A stretch of DNA of 64,000 nucleotides from Ecdyonurus torrentis (taxonomy: Eukaryota > Arthropoda > Insecta > Ephemeroptera > Heptageniidae). The notes under the pieces were generated by a model, which was given only the letters and a program-made list of their open reading frames with translations, had not been told where the DNA came from and did no database searches. Of this stretch, positions 12,271-26,071 are shown in pieces. The translations under genes and the position numbers were made by a program. How positions within the stretch are numbered: position 1 is the first letter of the stretch; every line of letters begins with the position of its first letter. The stretch covers positions 25,962,308-26,026,307 of the forward strand of contig OX439134.1 in assembly GCA_949318235.1 (NCBI GenBank), written 5' to 3'.

Positions 12271-13730
12271 ATTATTTATACAATAATTAATCGGAATTTA
12301 TAACTTAAAATATAACTTTTTTTAATAGTCACATTACAGCATTAAAATGCTTAATGTATTGTATAGTAAACACGTTTGATTATGTGTTTGTTGTTATGTT
12401 ATAGTTTTCATTTATACCTTATATAGAATTATACAATTTTTTCAAAGATTTTTTCCCACTATTTTATTGCTTTGTCATACAGTTTTTTTGTTTCTTCAAA
12501 TACAATTTATCTTAAATTTATTACCTTGACCCCATATAGTCAAAGTGGTCCATATTTAATATATTTTTTTGTTTTTATGAAAGTTGTAGCCAAAATATTC
12601 AAACGACTCCTGCATACCTAATATTATTCTTTGCCTAAATTACTCGGTGAATTTATATACTTTTAGTCTCGGCTATGTGGCTCCTTTGCTAAAATTACTT
12701 TTTGTTTTGCACTCCGTTGCCAAGCAAATTTTAATATTATTATTATAAAGTATTATACTTTTATTGTTTTGTCCAGTGGTTTTCATGAGGTATATATATA
12801 TATATAGGACTTGATATCATATATCTCAATATAACAATCTATTTAGTTGTTTTTTTCTTTATATTTTTATTGAGCAATATAATTCTATAATAACGGATAA
12901 AAAATAAAATGCTAACTCTTTATTTTAGCAACATTTAATGCTATTTATTTCAAGGTTTTATCACAATTAAAATGTATGTTGTACAACATAATTTTTTTAA
13001 TAAATTCAATTTAGCAACATTGATGCTGCGCCATAAAAATAGTATAATGCAACACAAATGTATTATTTCCTTTTTCCTTTTCCTTTTTTTTTTTTCTTTT
13101 TTTTTTTTCTTATTTATTTCTTTTATTAAGGGGCGCAGTAAAGTGTCCTCAAGTCAAAGTGTCCTCATCTGTATAATCAGTAGGACACTTTCTTAATTTT
13201 GTAAACAAACTTCGTAAGTGTGAGGATACTTTCCTGTTGTCGCGCAAAACCTCGTATAAACAATAGTTTTTGTTGTGTTTTCCTCATCTATTAAATTTTA
13301 CATTTTACATTTTGTATTTCAATTTTTACTTTCATTAAATTTATGAAAGAAATGTAAATAAATTAAAATTCTACAAATTGATAAAAAAAAAATCAAGGAA
13401 AGGCCAATTTTTTAAGGGAGTAATGTTATTATTAAAAATAATAATAAATAGTTTTTATTGAGAGGCCATAAAAGGTATACACTCACTTACATGGTCCTCT
13501 GACATCTTTGAACATAAATATCTTGTCAGAGATTTGCAATGTAATAAAATAACGATTTGAACATACAGTATAATATTAAATTACTATACATTAGATCTAG
13601 CCTATATTACTATTAATTATTACTAATACATTAGATCTATATTGTAAAAGAGGACGTCGTCCTATGAATCGATAGATAGGTGAATTTATAATTTTTGTGT
13701 TCCATAAGTATTATGAATTAATTTTCAAAG
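12271..13730. other. AT-rich non-coding stretch with two diffuse repeats
   Basis: No gene. ~12920-13070 contains TTGTACAACATAAT and TTAGCAACATTGATGCTGC and resembles the GCATAAT-rich repeat family (see 33478-33680). ~13132-13245 has AAAGTGTCCTCA twice directly and AGGACACTTT and GTGAGGATACTTTCCTG inverted, between GCGCAG and GTCGCGC. It is probably a small decayed foldback element. Confidence 0.45.
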
Positions 13731-13734
13731 TCAC

Positions 13735-13800
13735 GAAATGTCACGGTTGGCAACTTTTTCCTATGCCCACATATAAGTTGCCACCCGTGACGTCATTTGT
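13735..13800. repeat. Short inverted repeat containing a CRE
   Basis: TCACGGTTGGCAACTT (13741-13756) pairs with AAGTTGCCACCCGTGA (13775-13790) with one mismatch around an 18-base loop. The right arm continues as TGACGTCATTTG, partly mirrored on the left (AAATG-TCACGG). Probably a very short foldback MITE; the loop TTCCTATGCCC resembles the interior of the TATA-type MITE family. Confidence 0.6.
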
Positions 13801-15410
13801 TGATTTTTAAAAATTGAATAAAAATACTTATGAAACTAAAAAAATTGACATTCACCATATCAATTGATTCAGGACTATATCCTCTTTTAAAATATGAAAT
13901 AAAATTACCGCCTATTTTTTTTAAACTCTTCCTCGTTCTAAACAATAAGATTTCAATAAAAGTTAATATGATATAAAATTCATTGTTCAAAATAAAATCC
14001 ATAATAAATATATTAATTACGTTCTTAATCTTACCTGGAAATTTGTTAATTAATTCAAGTTGTCAGAAAATTCATTCTTATATGTTCAAAGATAGTAAAT
14101 TTTCCTATTCTTGTATAAGTTTACAAGAAATTTTTGGTGAAATAACATTGTGTTTTGTTTTTGTATATATAACAAACAACTTGAAAAGCATTGTGCCTCC
14201 TCTCTTAGCTGCAAGGTGTTTGTTTTGTGTTTATTTCACGTCGTAAATAAATCATCTGTGGTTTGATTTTGTGTGCTGATGACAAAACAACGACGTTCAT
14301 TAATTAAACTCACCCTCTTTCTCTCTCTCTCCTGGCGTGGCTCACTTTACGACTAATTAACACGTCATTAGCGCCATACACCAACTTACAGCACTGAGGT
14401 ATATATATATATAGCAAAACATAAAACTTTACTTACATCATGCAACAGGGGAAGTTTTAAAAGAGCTATATAGGTGTTTCAATATTGAATTATAGAAATA
14501 CCATTAAATTTTATCAACTCATTAATATTATAGGTTACTTTAATATTATAGATTTTCTAGTTTAATAGCTAAAAGTTTTAAAGTGTAAGAGGAAAAAAAA
14601 TGTATATTTTTTACTTTTAAAATAAAAATAAAAGTTTTTGCTGTAATATTATACTCGTCCACGCATAATGGGTCAGCAGAGAGGCTATTTCAATAATACT
14701 GTATAATAACAAAATATAGTAATAATAATAATAATATTTTTATTATAGTTTGCAAGGTCAGACGCCTGATATGTAAGCAATTCGTATAACACGCACGTTA
14801 AACAGGTTGCATAATCACTAAATACTGCAGGCACACTCTCCACTCTGTATTTGATCTTGTGCCTTACCATGTATTATGTAAAATGTTTGACAATAAAAAC
14901 CCTTTGAAATTGAATTGATAATGATGATAATAATAAATAGAATTAATTTCTTAAATACACGAAGAAAAGAAAATTTGCCGTCCATCATGGTTATTTGTCA
15001 TATATTAAAGGGTTGTTATTGTTTAAATTTACATCATATTATATAATTATATTTTAAGGCATATTAAGGCCAAAATACAGAAAAATACAAAATGCACTTC
15101 TATAATGTTGATTGGCTTTACAATCTTAAAAAATATAGTTAACAGTCTCTTCTCAGTCTCTTCTTTCGATGATATAGTATATCACCTTTTTTTTATATAA
15201 TATAATATATATAGATAATTTTTTGAGTTTGATTTATTTTGTTTATAAGTGCTAAGTTATAAAAGTAAACTGATTTTTCTAAATCTCCGGCACACTTATA
15301 TACTCAGATATAATATTATAAGAATGCGTTCCATTAAATTTTGAAACGTTTGTAAAGTGCGCTGCGGCGAAATATTAATGTATTATCAGATTTATTTTTT
15401 CTATACATCG

Positions 15411-15481
<71 letters not shown>

Positions 15482-16590
15482 TGGAAGAGTAAAGCTATAT
15501 AGTATTTGTGAGCTCATGCAAGAGATGGAGAGAGTAGCAATAAAACAAAAGCAAAAAAGTAAATGCTCTATACGTTCCTTTTTGTTTTTCTTTGATATAA
15601 ATATAAAATCTTTTACAATATCCAATAAAAATCAGAAAGAAATGTTTTGTTGTTGTCTTCTTCATTTTTTTAAAGACTTTTGTTTTTTTCTTCAAAGAAA
15701 TTTATTTGATTCTTTTGTTTTACAAGCCACCTATACGATATTTTTACTAAACTATATTGAGAGGTTAAAAAATAAGAATAAAAATATTATTCGTATATAT
15801 TTTGTATGTGCCTACAAATTTTAACACGTAACATTATATGAGTTTTTTTATCGTCTATAATTACACTTTCTATACAGCCATATAATAGTTTTTGTTCAAA
15901 ATACAATGTGATATGCAAATAAGGGTAGAGCGTTTAAGTAAAAACCAAGGTATACATAGTGGGTCTAAAAGTGGTTATTTATAGGGAGGTCAAACTGCGG
16001 GCTAATAGAAATGGGAACTATTTAAGTAAAACATAAATTGTCCACGCCATGGAGTTGGGGAATAAAATAATTAATATACTGTATGTGTATATATATACTA
16101 AATATACCTTGAATAATTTATTCTGTGATTGGTATCTGTACAGCAAAAACATTCAACAGATTCTATTATTTTTATTTATTTAGTTTTTTTTTAAATTCAA
16201 TTATTATATTAAAAAAGTAATAACAAAAAACATCACATATCCGCATACAAGGTATTTATGTCTTTATAAGGTATACAGACGAACTATTATCTTACGATGT
16301 TTTTTCCTGTTTTCCTGGGTTGATATAAGTTGGAGAATAAAAGAAATCACCTCAGAACTCAGAAATTCACTCCGCATGGCTTTTAACGAGCTTGGGGAAT
16401 ATTTTAAAATATTGCGCACTTCTGCAACACTGCAATACAATTGGCTGGCCAGGTATTGTGAATGTATTGATTAAATATAGCGCACGCGCAGTACTTACAC
16501 AGGTAAGGTTTACCTCGGCGTGCTTAGTGATGCGTATTCAGCCGCCACATACCTTACATTTTGAACAGGTAAAGAGATAGGGAGATGAGA
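13801..16590. other. AT-rich non-coding stretch
   Basis: No gene seen. It contains a (TC)29 array at 15416-15473, short AT runs (14400-14413), and a GC-richer patch from ~16370 (GCGCACGCGCAG near 16480) leading into the candidate regulatory cluster at 16600. Frames of 60-155 residues here are low-complexity. Confidence 0.6.
15416..15473. repeat. (TC)29 microsatellite
   Basis: Uninterrupted TC array. It generates spurious poly-Ser/Leu and poly-Arg/Glu frames on the two strands. Confidence 0.97.
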
Positions 16591-16599
16591 AATACATAG

Positions 16600-16800
16600 G
16601 AGGTTTGCAACAGGTGTTCAATTATGTTTGCCCTTATATGGTAATATGACGTCACACAGGTGAACACCGTTTACCTTGTGTGAGCACCAAAATGTATGAC
16701 CTGCGCGTTACACCCGTTTACCTATAGCAATCACACCTGTAGCAGTTAAGTAATTAATTTTGCCCATATAAGGAAGTTTAAGCTTTAATTGGAATTACAC
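16600..16800. promoter_or_regulatory. Candidate enhancer: two CArG boxes, CRE, E-boxes
   Basis: Two perfect CArG boxes (CC(A/T)6GG), CCTTATATGG at 16632-16641 and CCATATAAGG at 16764-16773, are the consensus for SRF/MADS proteins. Between and beside them lie TGACGTCA (16647-16654, CREB/ATF consensus) and CAGGTG-type E-boxes (CAGGTG near 16611 and 16657; CACCTG near 16734). The patch is GC-richer than its surroundings. In animals SRF plus CREB sites drive immediate-early or muscle genes; that role here is inference only. Confidence 0.4.
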
Positions 16801-17891
16801 GTGAGAAAAGGACCACAAAAGGTGGTAGATATACATATAGAGGGTGAGAAGAGAGGGGTGGGGTAAACGACCCTCCCCTGTATACTCATATCTTTATGGT
16901 CTTGGTGATTCTTTGACTTCTTTCTTATTGTTTCTTACCAATAATAAAAATAGTAATGAAAATTAAAAAAATGAGCACCATTTATAGAAATGGACCCAAA
17001 TAATTAAAAAAAAGTTCATTGACCTTTTTAAGTAAAATAAAATTTTAACAATAATAAATTTAATTGTTAAAGAAGTTTTTTACTGTCAGTTGTTGGGTAT
17101 AGGGGTGGTATTTTTGCTAGAAATAGCTAAAGAGAGAAAAAGGTAGAGAGGGAGGGAGAGAGAGATGAGAGAGGGTGTTAGGAAATGTTAGGGAGAGACC
17201 AATGACATGTAATAGCACAAGATGATTACGTGGTTTATAAGAAAACACCGAGCGCACTTGCGAGCGCGGAGTATTACGACAACACGCGAATCTAGCAGGT
17301 AGTCAAGGTAATACTCCCGTGTTTTGTGTGTATGCTGGAGTTAGGCCACGCCCACAGAGGTGAGAGCGCAGTCGGCAAAGTATCAAAGCTCCCGCCCAGA
17401 TATATAATAGCCATGCCTCTTGCATAATATTACCTAATGTTTTTACCTGTCTGTTTCTACCTCGTTTTATTGCGTCGTAATATGAGGGTGGATAGATGAA
17501 ATGCATGTCATTTTATTGCACCTTATGCATTTATACAGCTGTGAGATATACTGAATTGCTATTACGGTATTGTATTGCGTAGTATGTTAAATAATAAGGG
17601 GGGAATGATGATAAGAACAAGAGGCAAAAAATGGAGTAAAATACTCACACGCTACTTGAGGGGAAAAAAATATAATATTTCACAACTCTTTCTAAAATCT
17701 TTATAATTTTAAGCAATACCATGAACATTTTTTACGTGAATAACTATAACCCAATTCTTTTATATGACGTAAAATTATGTCAACATAAAAATATTTAATA
17801 GTAAACCTGCAGCCATTATATTATATACATACCTATATTTTTTTAAGACATAAATTATAAGCACTCACATGTTATAGCATTAAAAAGTAAA

Positions 17892-17893
<2 letters not shown>

Positions 17894-17950
<57 letters not shown>
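17894..17950. repeat. (TC)28 microsatellite
   Basis: Uninterrupted TC array. Confidence 0.97.
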
Positions 17951-17954
<4 letters not shown>

Positions 17955-18774
17955 GTGAGTGATTATACTAAAAAATAAAGCCATAAATTTAAGATTTATA
18001 AAAACAGCAGAAACAAATAGGTTATAATAGAAATCTTACGGTAAAAATTTGACGCTGTAATAAATGTTTGAATTATATGTTTTTAATGTTGAATTAACAA
18101 TATGATAGTCAAATACATAATTTATATAACATTGGTTAACCAGCATCATTATCAACAAGAAGATTGATACTTTTCTATATACATTTATAAGTGAATATAT
18201 GAGAGAGAGAGAGACAGAAAAAGAGAGAGGGTGATTTCTGTATGGGAATATATAAATGGATCTTGTGAAATGCTATGACGGTCTAGATCTTCAAAGTATT
18301 GATTTTCTCCATATTTCTCTCTCGTATATAAAGCCCTCAAAGTCAGCTGTTTTTCACCCTTGTGTGCTGTATTGTAGTATACTATATACAATCTACCACC
18401 TTACGTAAATGCAACTTCAATAATTTTATTATATTATTTATTTATTTATTCTTTACGATTACGTAACGATGACTATAAAAAAAGGTCGGATCTAAATTTC
18501 GATAAAGTCATAATATTGAATATATCTCGTCACTTATATGATATTATGATAGTATAATATAATATGATGAAAATTCAATATCACGTTATACTCATATTCA
18601 GTATATACTTATAAATTATATATAAATAATAACTTTTATTTCTTTTTAAATGGACATTTTTATTTCAAGAACAAATTTAATGTTCACAATATAAAAATAA
18701 GGCGTTTTTACCATACTTTCAAATTTCACCACGTAGTATCAATTATATTATGTGAAGAAAACACGCACACACAA

Positions 18775-18778
<4 letters not shown>

Positions 18779-18821
<43 letters not shown>

Positions 18822-18842
18822 ATATAATTATGCATAAAATGT

Positions 18843-18887
<45 letters not shown>
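18779..18887. repeat. (AT)19 and (GA)22 microsatellite pair
   Basis: AT array at 18779-18816 and GA array at 18844-18887, separated by 27 bases. Confidence 0.95.
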
Positions 18888-18892
<5 letters not shown>

Positions 18893-19174
18893 TATATACT
18901 GTAATTAATTTAATCCAAAAGCATTGAATTTTTTTTATATATTATATGATCATAAAAACATATAATAATATATACTTCTACGAATAACCTTAATTATAAT
19001 GATATGTATTATAATAAATGTATACAAAAAATTGAACGTGTATATAATGATACAATCTGCAGTACTTCAAGAGTAATAAATATATATGAGCTAAGTTCAA
19101 GCAATGTGCAAGTAATAAGCAAGTAGATCACTTTTTTTTTGTATTGATTAGCATCTGATGTACCGCACATGTGA

Positions 19175-19178
<4 letters not shown>

Positions 19179-19249
<71 letters not shown>
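19179..19249. repeat. (TC)35 microsatellite
   Basis: Uninterrupted TC array. Confidence 0.97.
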
Positions 19250-19252
<3 letters not shown>

Positions 19253-20735
19253 TGTCCAACATCAAGATATTAGAGAATTTATTTTTCATTGCTTCAATTC
19301 ACTTTAACTCTCCTTTCTGTTTAAATATATTTTATTGAACAAAAACTGTTGAACTTCCTTTCATTTTAATTAATAATTTCAATTCATAGAATTAATTATT
19401 TGCCTTTTCATTCGTATATATATCATTTTGGAGAAAGAGGTCTTTTATTATATTATATAATGGGAGAGTAAAATTATATAATATAATGCTTGAATGTTTC
19501 CAATTAGAACTTTCACTATATGAATATCAAATTATTTTAATCATAGTAAAAAAGTGGTATATGTTATATATTGTAACTAAAATTATATTTATATAACCTC
19601 GTATATGTAACAGCGAAAAGGCCAAATAAATAAATTGAAACTATGATGGTAATATGCATATATGCTTAATGAAAAGTATATAAATTAAAATAATATACAA
19701 GGGCCAAAACCAATCAGAAATTTTTACAACAATTTTTTCCTCATGATTACCATCAAGATTTTACAGGTGATTCATGTAATATTATATTGAATTTTATTCC
19801 TAACTTGATTATGATCCGAGAATAGAGGGTGCTTCCGGTTGCAATAGCCCCTCATCTTTTGTTTTGGCAATAGTTTATATAAGTATAAGAATTGATTTCA
19901 CGTTACATGTTTTGCATTTTATTTTAATTTTTGTGTGTTATTTGTACCGTTATATTATGTTCATTCATACCATAATTTTTGTTGCGTTCGTTGGAACTCA
20001 TTAGTATATGGTATATGCAGTTTTTTTTGAATTATTTTTTAAATGATAAGAAATAAAAACTTTATATTTTCTATAATATATAATTATAAAATAATATTCA
20101 CCGAGTATTTTTAAGGTTTATTTATGCATTTATTGCTATATACATTTTTTTCTGTAACTTGTACTTGTCTAGAGAATCATACAAGTGGGAATTATTTACC
20201 TTTTATGTTTCTTTTTATCTCTCTTTGTTTTTAGTATATATTGGTGATGTTGAAAAAAAAAATCAGTATTTATCCCTTACTTTTTTTCCGGTTTTTATTT
20301 CTTTATGTCATTCAAACATAAAACAATAAATAACATATTATATAATAAAGTTAACAGATGCTCAATTTATGTTTATCTTTTGGTATAGGCCTGCTGCTGG
20401 TCAATAGGTAGATTGATGATGATTCTCAATTAAAGTAGAGTGGACAATTGATGCTACCAGCATCTCTTTGGGTTCCCACATCTCTCGCTCTTTCTCTCTA
20501 TAGCTACCTCCACCCGTGTATATACTGTATATCTCACGTCATATTCAGATATACCGGTCGTTAACCACTTAAACCTAGTTTAGTTCTCAAACTCAACCTA
20601 GCGATGACGTCACTTCAATAAAATGATGAGAGCCTCTCAACTTTGAGACACGTAAATGGACTCCAAATTATATTTTTCTACTCTACACTTTTCTTTTTTC
20701 ATACGTGGCATCATAGAGCAGTGAGTTTTATAACC

Positions 20736-20736
<1 letters not shown>

Positions 20737-20806
<70 letters not shown>
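20737..20806. repeat. (TC)35 microsatellite
   Basis: Uninterrupted TC array followed by GAACAG and a T run. Confidence 0.97.
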
Positions 20807-20807
<1 letters not shown>

Positions 20808-21057
20808 AACAGTTTTTTTGCATCATTCCGTTGTACAATTATTTGTTTTATTTCATCATTATTTGTTTTATTTTATTTTGTTTTATTTATGCATAGATAA
20901 AAATTTAGAAACGTTTATTCCGTTTATTATTATTATTATTTTTTCATATTTTATTATAAGTTCTTGTAAAAATAAATATATAAAAGAAGCAGCATACTGT
21001 ATGCTATTTATTCTTTTATTGTATGTGGAATTGAATTAAATATATACGCATAAACTA

Positions 21058-21356
21058 TATAGACCCCTTGCACATCCTTGCGCTTTGTCGCCATGTTTGT
21101 GGTACCTAATGCATTGTCCAGCATAGGGGAAACATCATTTCTCCTAATTTTTCACATAAAAAGAGTTTATTTCAACTGAACAAATTTTTCTCATATATTC
21201 TTCGAGATTATTAGGAGCTACAAATATGGCTTTGATTTTGGTTTGAAGCTTCTTTAGCTGTTATAAAAATAAAAATGACGTTTATCATAAATGCTGGCCT
21301 ATGTATTCCTGACCAACAAAATGGCGGCTCTTAAATATGAGTGCAACCGGTCTATA
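21058..21356. mobile_element. MITE with TATAGACC termini, 299 bp
   Basis: Left end TATAGACCCCTTGCAC, right end (reversed) TATAGACCGGTTGCAC: a 16-bp inverted repeat with two mismatches. It is non-coding. Inside each end is a GCCAT/ATGGC motif (TCGCCATGTTTG left, AAAATGGCGGC right). The size and TATA-G termini recall the 300-bp TATA-flanked MITE at 40907-41207, but the sequence is a different family. The exact target duplication cannot be decided (TA or TATA). Confidence 0.65.
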
Positions 21357-22651
21357 GATGTGATGTTTAAATTATTATTATTATTTTTTTGTATGAAGAG
21401 CATACATTTCCAATATGGAGAGGAGAAAAAAATAATAACATGAATATTAAGAGAATTTGAGTTGTATACATGACTGTTGGATCCAATACATGATGCAAAA
21501 CTTACTGTACGTTATATACTTTGCTTACTTTATATGGTATATATTAATACACCTGGCGTAACTTTATAATTGTATTTCATACTCCATATTACACAATTCT
21601 ATATTACTCATTAAGATAAGAGAGAGGAAACTAAAATGTAACATCCGCTGTTAGTTGTCAACTTTGGGTTAATTAAATAAATATCAACGTGCGTGTTCTT
21701 AATTAAACTATATGTAATTAATGACTTGTGGTATACGTTAATTAAATATTATTATTTTATTATATATACATGCTATTGTTTAATAATTAAAATATAATAT
21801 AGGTCTTACTATATACAGATTGATTTGAGGTGAACTCATACATAATATAATGATGTGGTCCACACACTCACACATATGTGTAAGCGGATATAGGAGGGGG
21901 GAGGGGAGTAAAAGTGACCACAATCATGTCCTCCCAGTTGACATATAGAGTGTAAAATGATTAAAGTTTGGTTTTGTTGACGCGATTGATTTGAGGTGAA
22001 TTTATATAGAATAACGATGTGGTCCACATATTGAGGAGGGGGAAGAGGAGAGAGAGAGAGAGAAAGAGAGAAGAGGTCTCGTGACGTCATTGGTGACCAG
22101 AGCAACATGTGGAGAACATCTGCTTGTGGAAAATTCTCTCTCTCTCTCTCTCTGAGACTTTAGCACCTCCCATTACTGTTGTTGTTTTATCCTCCCACAT
22201 TATAGATTTTATTTCTTAGAATTTGTCGATAAAAAAAATGAAATACTAATTGACAATCGTATATACTGATAGCTTTTAATATTTACAATATAAGCCTCTT
22301 ATAAATAATGTTTTATAATTTTATAATAATGCTATAAATTGATATACACACATAATATGGTCTCAAATAAATTATTTTTGAATTTTTAAGGATTTGTTTT
22401 TTAATGAAATATTTATGTTTGAAAAATGATAATTTCAAGTTTAAGTATCCTTACGATTTCACTTATTCATTTCAAGCTATTTTGAACTGATATGCTTTAA
22501 TTTACAGAATTTAATTCACTTACATAAAAATTAAATTGCATTTATTCTATATTTAGTATACTTGCAAAATATTTGAACAAATGATAAAAAAAAAATAATA
22601 ATAATAACAAAAAAATTGCCATCAAAAAAATATCATAAAAATCTTTTTATA

Positions 22652-22686
<35 letters not shown>

Positions 22687-22855
22687 ATTGCCCAGTAAAG
22701 CTAAATTTATTGTTATTAAAAGTCAAGGCAAAAGTATATAGCTACATATGGGGAACTGAGGCAAGCAAATTTTATGTTTTTACAAGAAAGTTTTTTCATA
22801 TTTTCTCTTTCTGGTCAATATGTTCGTTCACCTCATGTAAACACGAGGTTATGTT

Positions 22856-22880
22856 GGGGGGGGGGGGGGGGGGGGGGGGG
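22856..22880. repeat. G25 homopolymer
   Basis: Uninterrupted run of 25 G on the + strand. It can form G-quadruplex structures and its true length is uncertain in most sequencing data. Confidence 0.9.
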
Positions 22881-23194
22881 TTGTAAAAACTACGTTACAT
22901 CATGCAGCACAATTTATTCCATTGGAGCCAAAGATGGCGATATTCAAATAGATATCGATATTTTTTGTATACATTATCGAGACCACTTTTTTTTCACTTT
23001 TTTTTATTGATGAAATAATGGGCTTAAAAATTATTTTTACTACTTTTATATTATGTTGTAATGAATGAAAATTTTGTTCAAAGTTCAAACCATGTAAAAA
23101 TCTATAGCAATAATTATTAATTATACATATCGATTTTGTGTTTTCATTTTTTTTTTCTTTTATACCGCACTTGGCATATAGATTTGATGGGTGT

Positions 23195-23213
23195 GGGGGG
23201 GGGGGGGGGGGGG
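23195..23213. repeat. G19 homopolymer
   Basis: Run of 19 G, 315 bp from the G25 run and on the same strand. Confidence 0.9.
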
Positions 23214-25191
23214 TACTAATGAAATGCCTCAAAATTTATATATTGTAATTGTTTGTCAATTTTTCGTTTAGGTTCCAATTTAAAGAAGTTTTATGTTGAA
23301 TTGGAGCTTCTCGTGATATTTTACGTAAAATATTGTTATACATGTTATGTTACAATCGATTATTTTAAAATATCGTGGCAGACGTATACGTGATGTTAAA
23401 CGTGGCATAATAGAATAACAAAAAAAATATATATCTGAGCGTGCAGAAGTCAGGTATCATATAGACAGGGGGTTTGGTTGTTTAGGGATGATGGAACAAA
23501 GTGTAGGTGGAGCGAGGAATTGTTTTTTTGCACGAAGCTTGCTTCGCCAGCATTTCACATTTCTATCAAAATATGACATCAGACTTCTATAACTTTATCC
23601 TACAGCTTTTTAAAGATGATATTTTATACATAGTACAATTTTATAGCATTTTAATAATAATAATAATAAAAAAAAAAAAACTAAAAATTTAATAATTTAC
23701 AGTTTTTATTAAAAGTTTATATTTATTACAGTTTTTATTTTTATTTGCACAGGAGAAGTTAAAAACATTGCTTGTTAAATACAGATAATATGATAATATA
23801 AAATTGTTTTGTATAGCAAGATATCTTCATAATAGTTCATCAGATTTGGTTTTATTTTATATATAACGCTCATCATGCCATTACTGGAGTCTGTCTCTCT
23901 GTCTCTCTGTCTCTCTCTCTCTCTCTCTCATCCTCTGTGTTTCTCTTAACAAAAATAGAAAACATTAAACAGTTATATGTAAACCAAAAAAATTGAAAAT
24001 TCTAATTTAAAAATTAGTTGCCTAATTTTTTGGGTCATTATGTTTGCAACTCAATTGGACCATCTCCACTTAAAATTATGATATCAGAACAATGCTGGGG
24101 ATGTTTTAAATTCTATATTTTTATAATCGTAAAGAATAAAGAAAAAATTAAATGATAAGAACATTACCGGAAGCATAACAGACCTGCAATGAGGGGATGT
24201 TTGAGATATTCTTTATCTATACCATATTTTATAATTAATCTTTGAAGAAGGCAGGTTTTTATCAAGACGCGTCATCTCATTAATGACCTTAGATAACATT
24301 TGACGCTTGGCAAAGGTTAAGGGTCATCTTACACCGCCGAATCAGTGATATCTTTTAGACGTCAATCTTAAAGTAGGCTATACAGTGTAAAAAAAAAATT
24401 TAAAAAAAAAAAAAACAAACTGCATTTCATTTTTTATTTTTGTACGTTCTATATAATTATTATACTAAATTTGTTGTATTATTTTTATTAACGTATCAGA
24501 AATTAAAATTTAATAAATGACTGAAAAATTATAAAAAAAAGGCAGTTTATGAATTTTAACCTCCCTTATTTACGTTGATTTTTTTTTTCAATAAATGTTA
24601 TCACATTGTGCTACTGAAATGAAAGAATATAATGTACAAAATAGGATATATTATAATTATTACTTGACAAAAATCTGTATCAGAAAGTACTGTGCATAAA
24701 ACTAAATATAACTAATAAAATAGTAAGAATAGAAAAAAAATCCTCGTGTGTTATAGAAATTAAGAAGTTCCATAACAGTTTATTATAAACAATTTGAAGA
24801 ATATTATTTAAATCAATTAAAAATTACCGTACGTTGTTTAGCTGTAACTTGTTTTATATTGTCACATATTGCGACTCATATGACATATTCATATTATTTG
24901 CATGACTGACCACCACCTGTTCATTGATTCACTGTCTTATCAAAGGCATGTAGAAACCCGGAGGCACTCCGCTGTCCAACCGTATAACAGAAGACCGTCG
25001 GCATTCCGCTGCACTATTATACACTTGATTATACCAAACACTAAATATAAAAAGGTATACCTGCAGGGGCAGGGGTATGGTAACTGGAGAAGGAGATAGA
25101 TAGTTGCAACTTGAATCTCATCTCTAGTTACGTAACTGCATTTGTAATATGTAAGTATTTAGTATGGTTCGTATATACCTTAATTCCTATT

Positions 25192-25513
25192 TTAAAGGCG
25201 TAGAACACCTTGAACAAAAAACATGTCTTATATATCATAATAACATACATAAATATTAACGTTGATTTGGCCGGAATCAATAATTTCTAATTTATTTTCC
25301 ATTCACAAAATGACAGCTGCGGGTTTGTGACTTCACAGCTCGCCTATTTCCGCGCGCGTGGATTATTAAGCTGTGACGTCACAAACCCGCAGCTACCATT
25401 TTGTAAATTAAAAATAAATAAGAAATCAATGACTCCGGCCAAATTAACGTTGATACTTAGGTACGTTAGGATATAAGACATGTTTTTTTGTTCAAGGTAT
25501 TCTACGCCTTTAA
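25192..25513. mobile_element. TTAA-flanked foldback MITE, 314 bp
   Basis: TTAA on both sides (25192-25195, 25510-25513) of an element whose two halves are almost complete inverted repeats. It starts AGGCGTAGAACACCTTGAAC and its reversed right end is AGGCGTAGAATACCTTGAAC. Arms are ~140 bp, meeting around CCGCGCGCGTGG. They contain GTGACGTCACAA and ATGGTAGC/ATGACAGC. It belongs to the same family as the 2.57-kb palindrome at 39319-41885, which shares ~180 bp of each terminus (GATTTCTAATTTATTTT and neighbours). TTAA suggests piggyBac-type mobilisation. Confidence 0.8.
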
Positions 25514-26071
25514 TTATTATTTTAATATAAACTATTGTTCAAGTAATGCTCAATTAATAACAATTTGGCCCAATCAATAAAAATTTTGCTTCTTCTCTTA
25601 AATTATGTGGTTATCTTATATCATATATCGATCCTTATACGTTTCCCACCCCCAAAATGTTACAATATCTCAATATCCAAATGCTAAAGTCAGTTTTAAT
25701 TTTATTTATCGTACATTCCCCCATCCCTATTTTTCTTTTCAGTTTTCAATTTTTTTTTAATTAAATATGATATACCTATATATAAATTTGGACAGTATTA
25801 GGAAAAAAAAATTAAAGTAATAAATAACGTAAATCGCTGACGTTGGTTTTACATTAGAGAATTATGACGGGGTGTCCTAACTGACACACACCCCCTTGCC
25901 CTTGCAGTACAGGGGTGCTATATACATGCACAAGAGCAGGTATATATGACACGACACATAAAACCACAGTCGACGTGGTGTGGTGGTGAACAGAGAATGT
26001 TCGTTATTACATTTGGACTTCATATATCTTTAGTTGTCCACCACATAACATGCATGTATAATTTTTTTTAT
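25514..26071. other. Non-coding stretch before the assembly gap
   Basis: AT-rich, then a GC-richer patch (~25860-26040). No gene recognised. Confidence 0.6.

Larger units (their letters stand above)
16801..21057. other. Non-coding stretch with microsatellites and a GC-richer patch
   Basis: No gene recognised. 17230-17480 is GC-richer, with GGCCACGCCCAC (KLF/Sp-like), GCTCCCGCCCAG followed by ATATATAATAG, and an inverted pair CGGAGTATTAC / GTAATACTCCCG. It might be regulatory, but I cannot support a promoter. Arrays: TC 17894-17950, AT 18779-18816, GA 18844-18887, TC 19179-19249, TC 20737-20806. A CRE lies at 20605-20612. Confidence 0.5.
21357..25191. other. Non-coding stretch with homopolymers
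   Basis: No gene. It holds a CRE at 22082-22089 followed by TGGTGACCAG, a T30 tract at 22655-22684, G25 at 22856-22880 and G19 at 23195-23213. A compositionally richer patch at 24890-25100 contains a 65-residue frame of no recognisable family; I do not call it a gene. Confidence 0.55.

Noticed and set aside
24902..25099. 65-residue frame in a GC-richer patch
   Set aside because: No family resemblance and no convincing splice or translation signals. Noted only as a patch of higher complexity.
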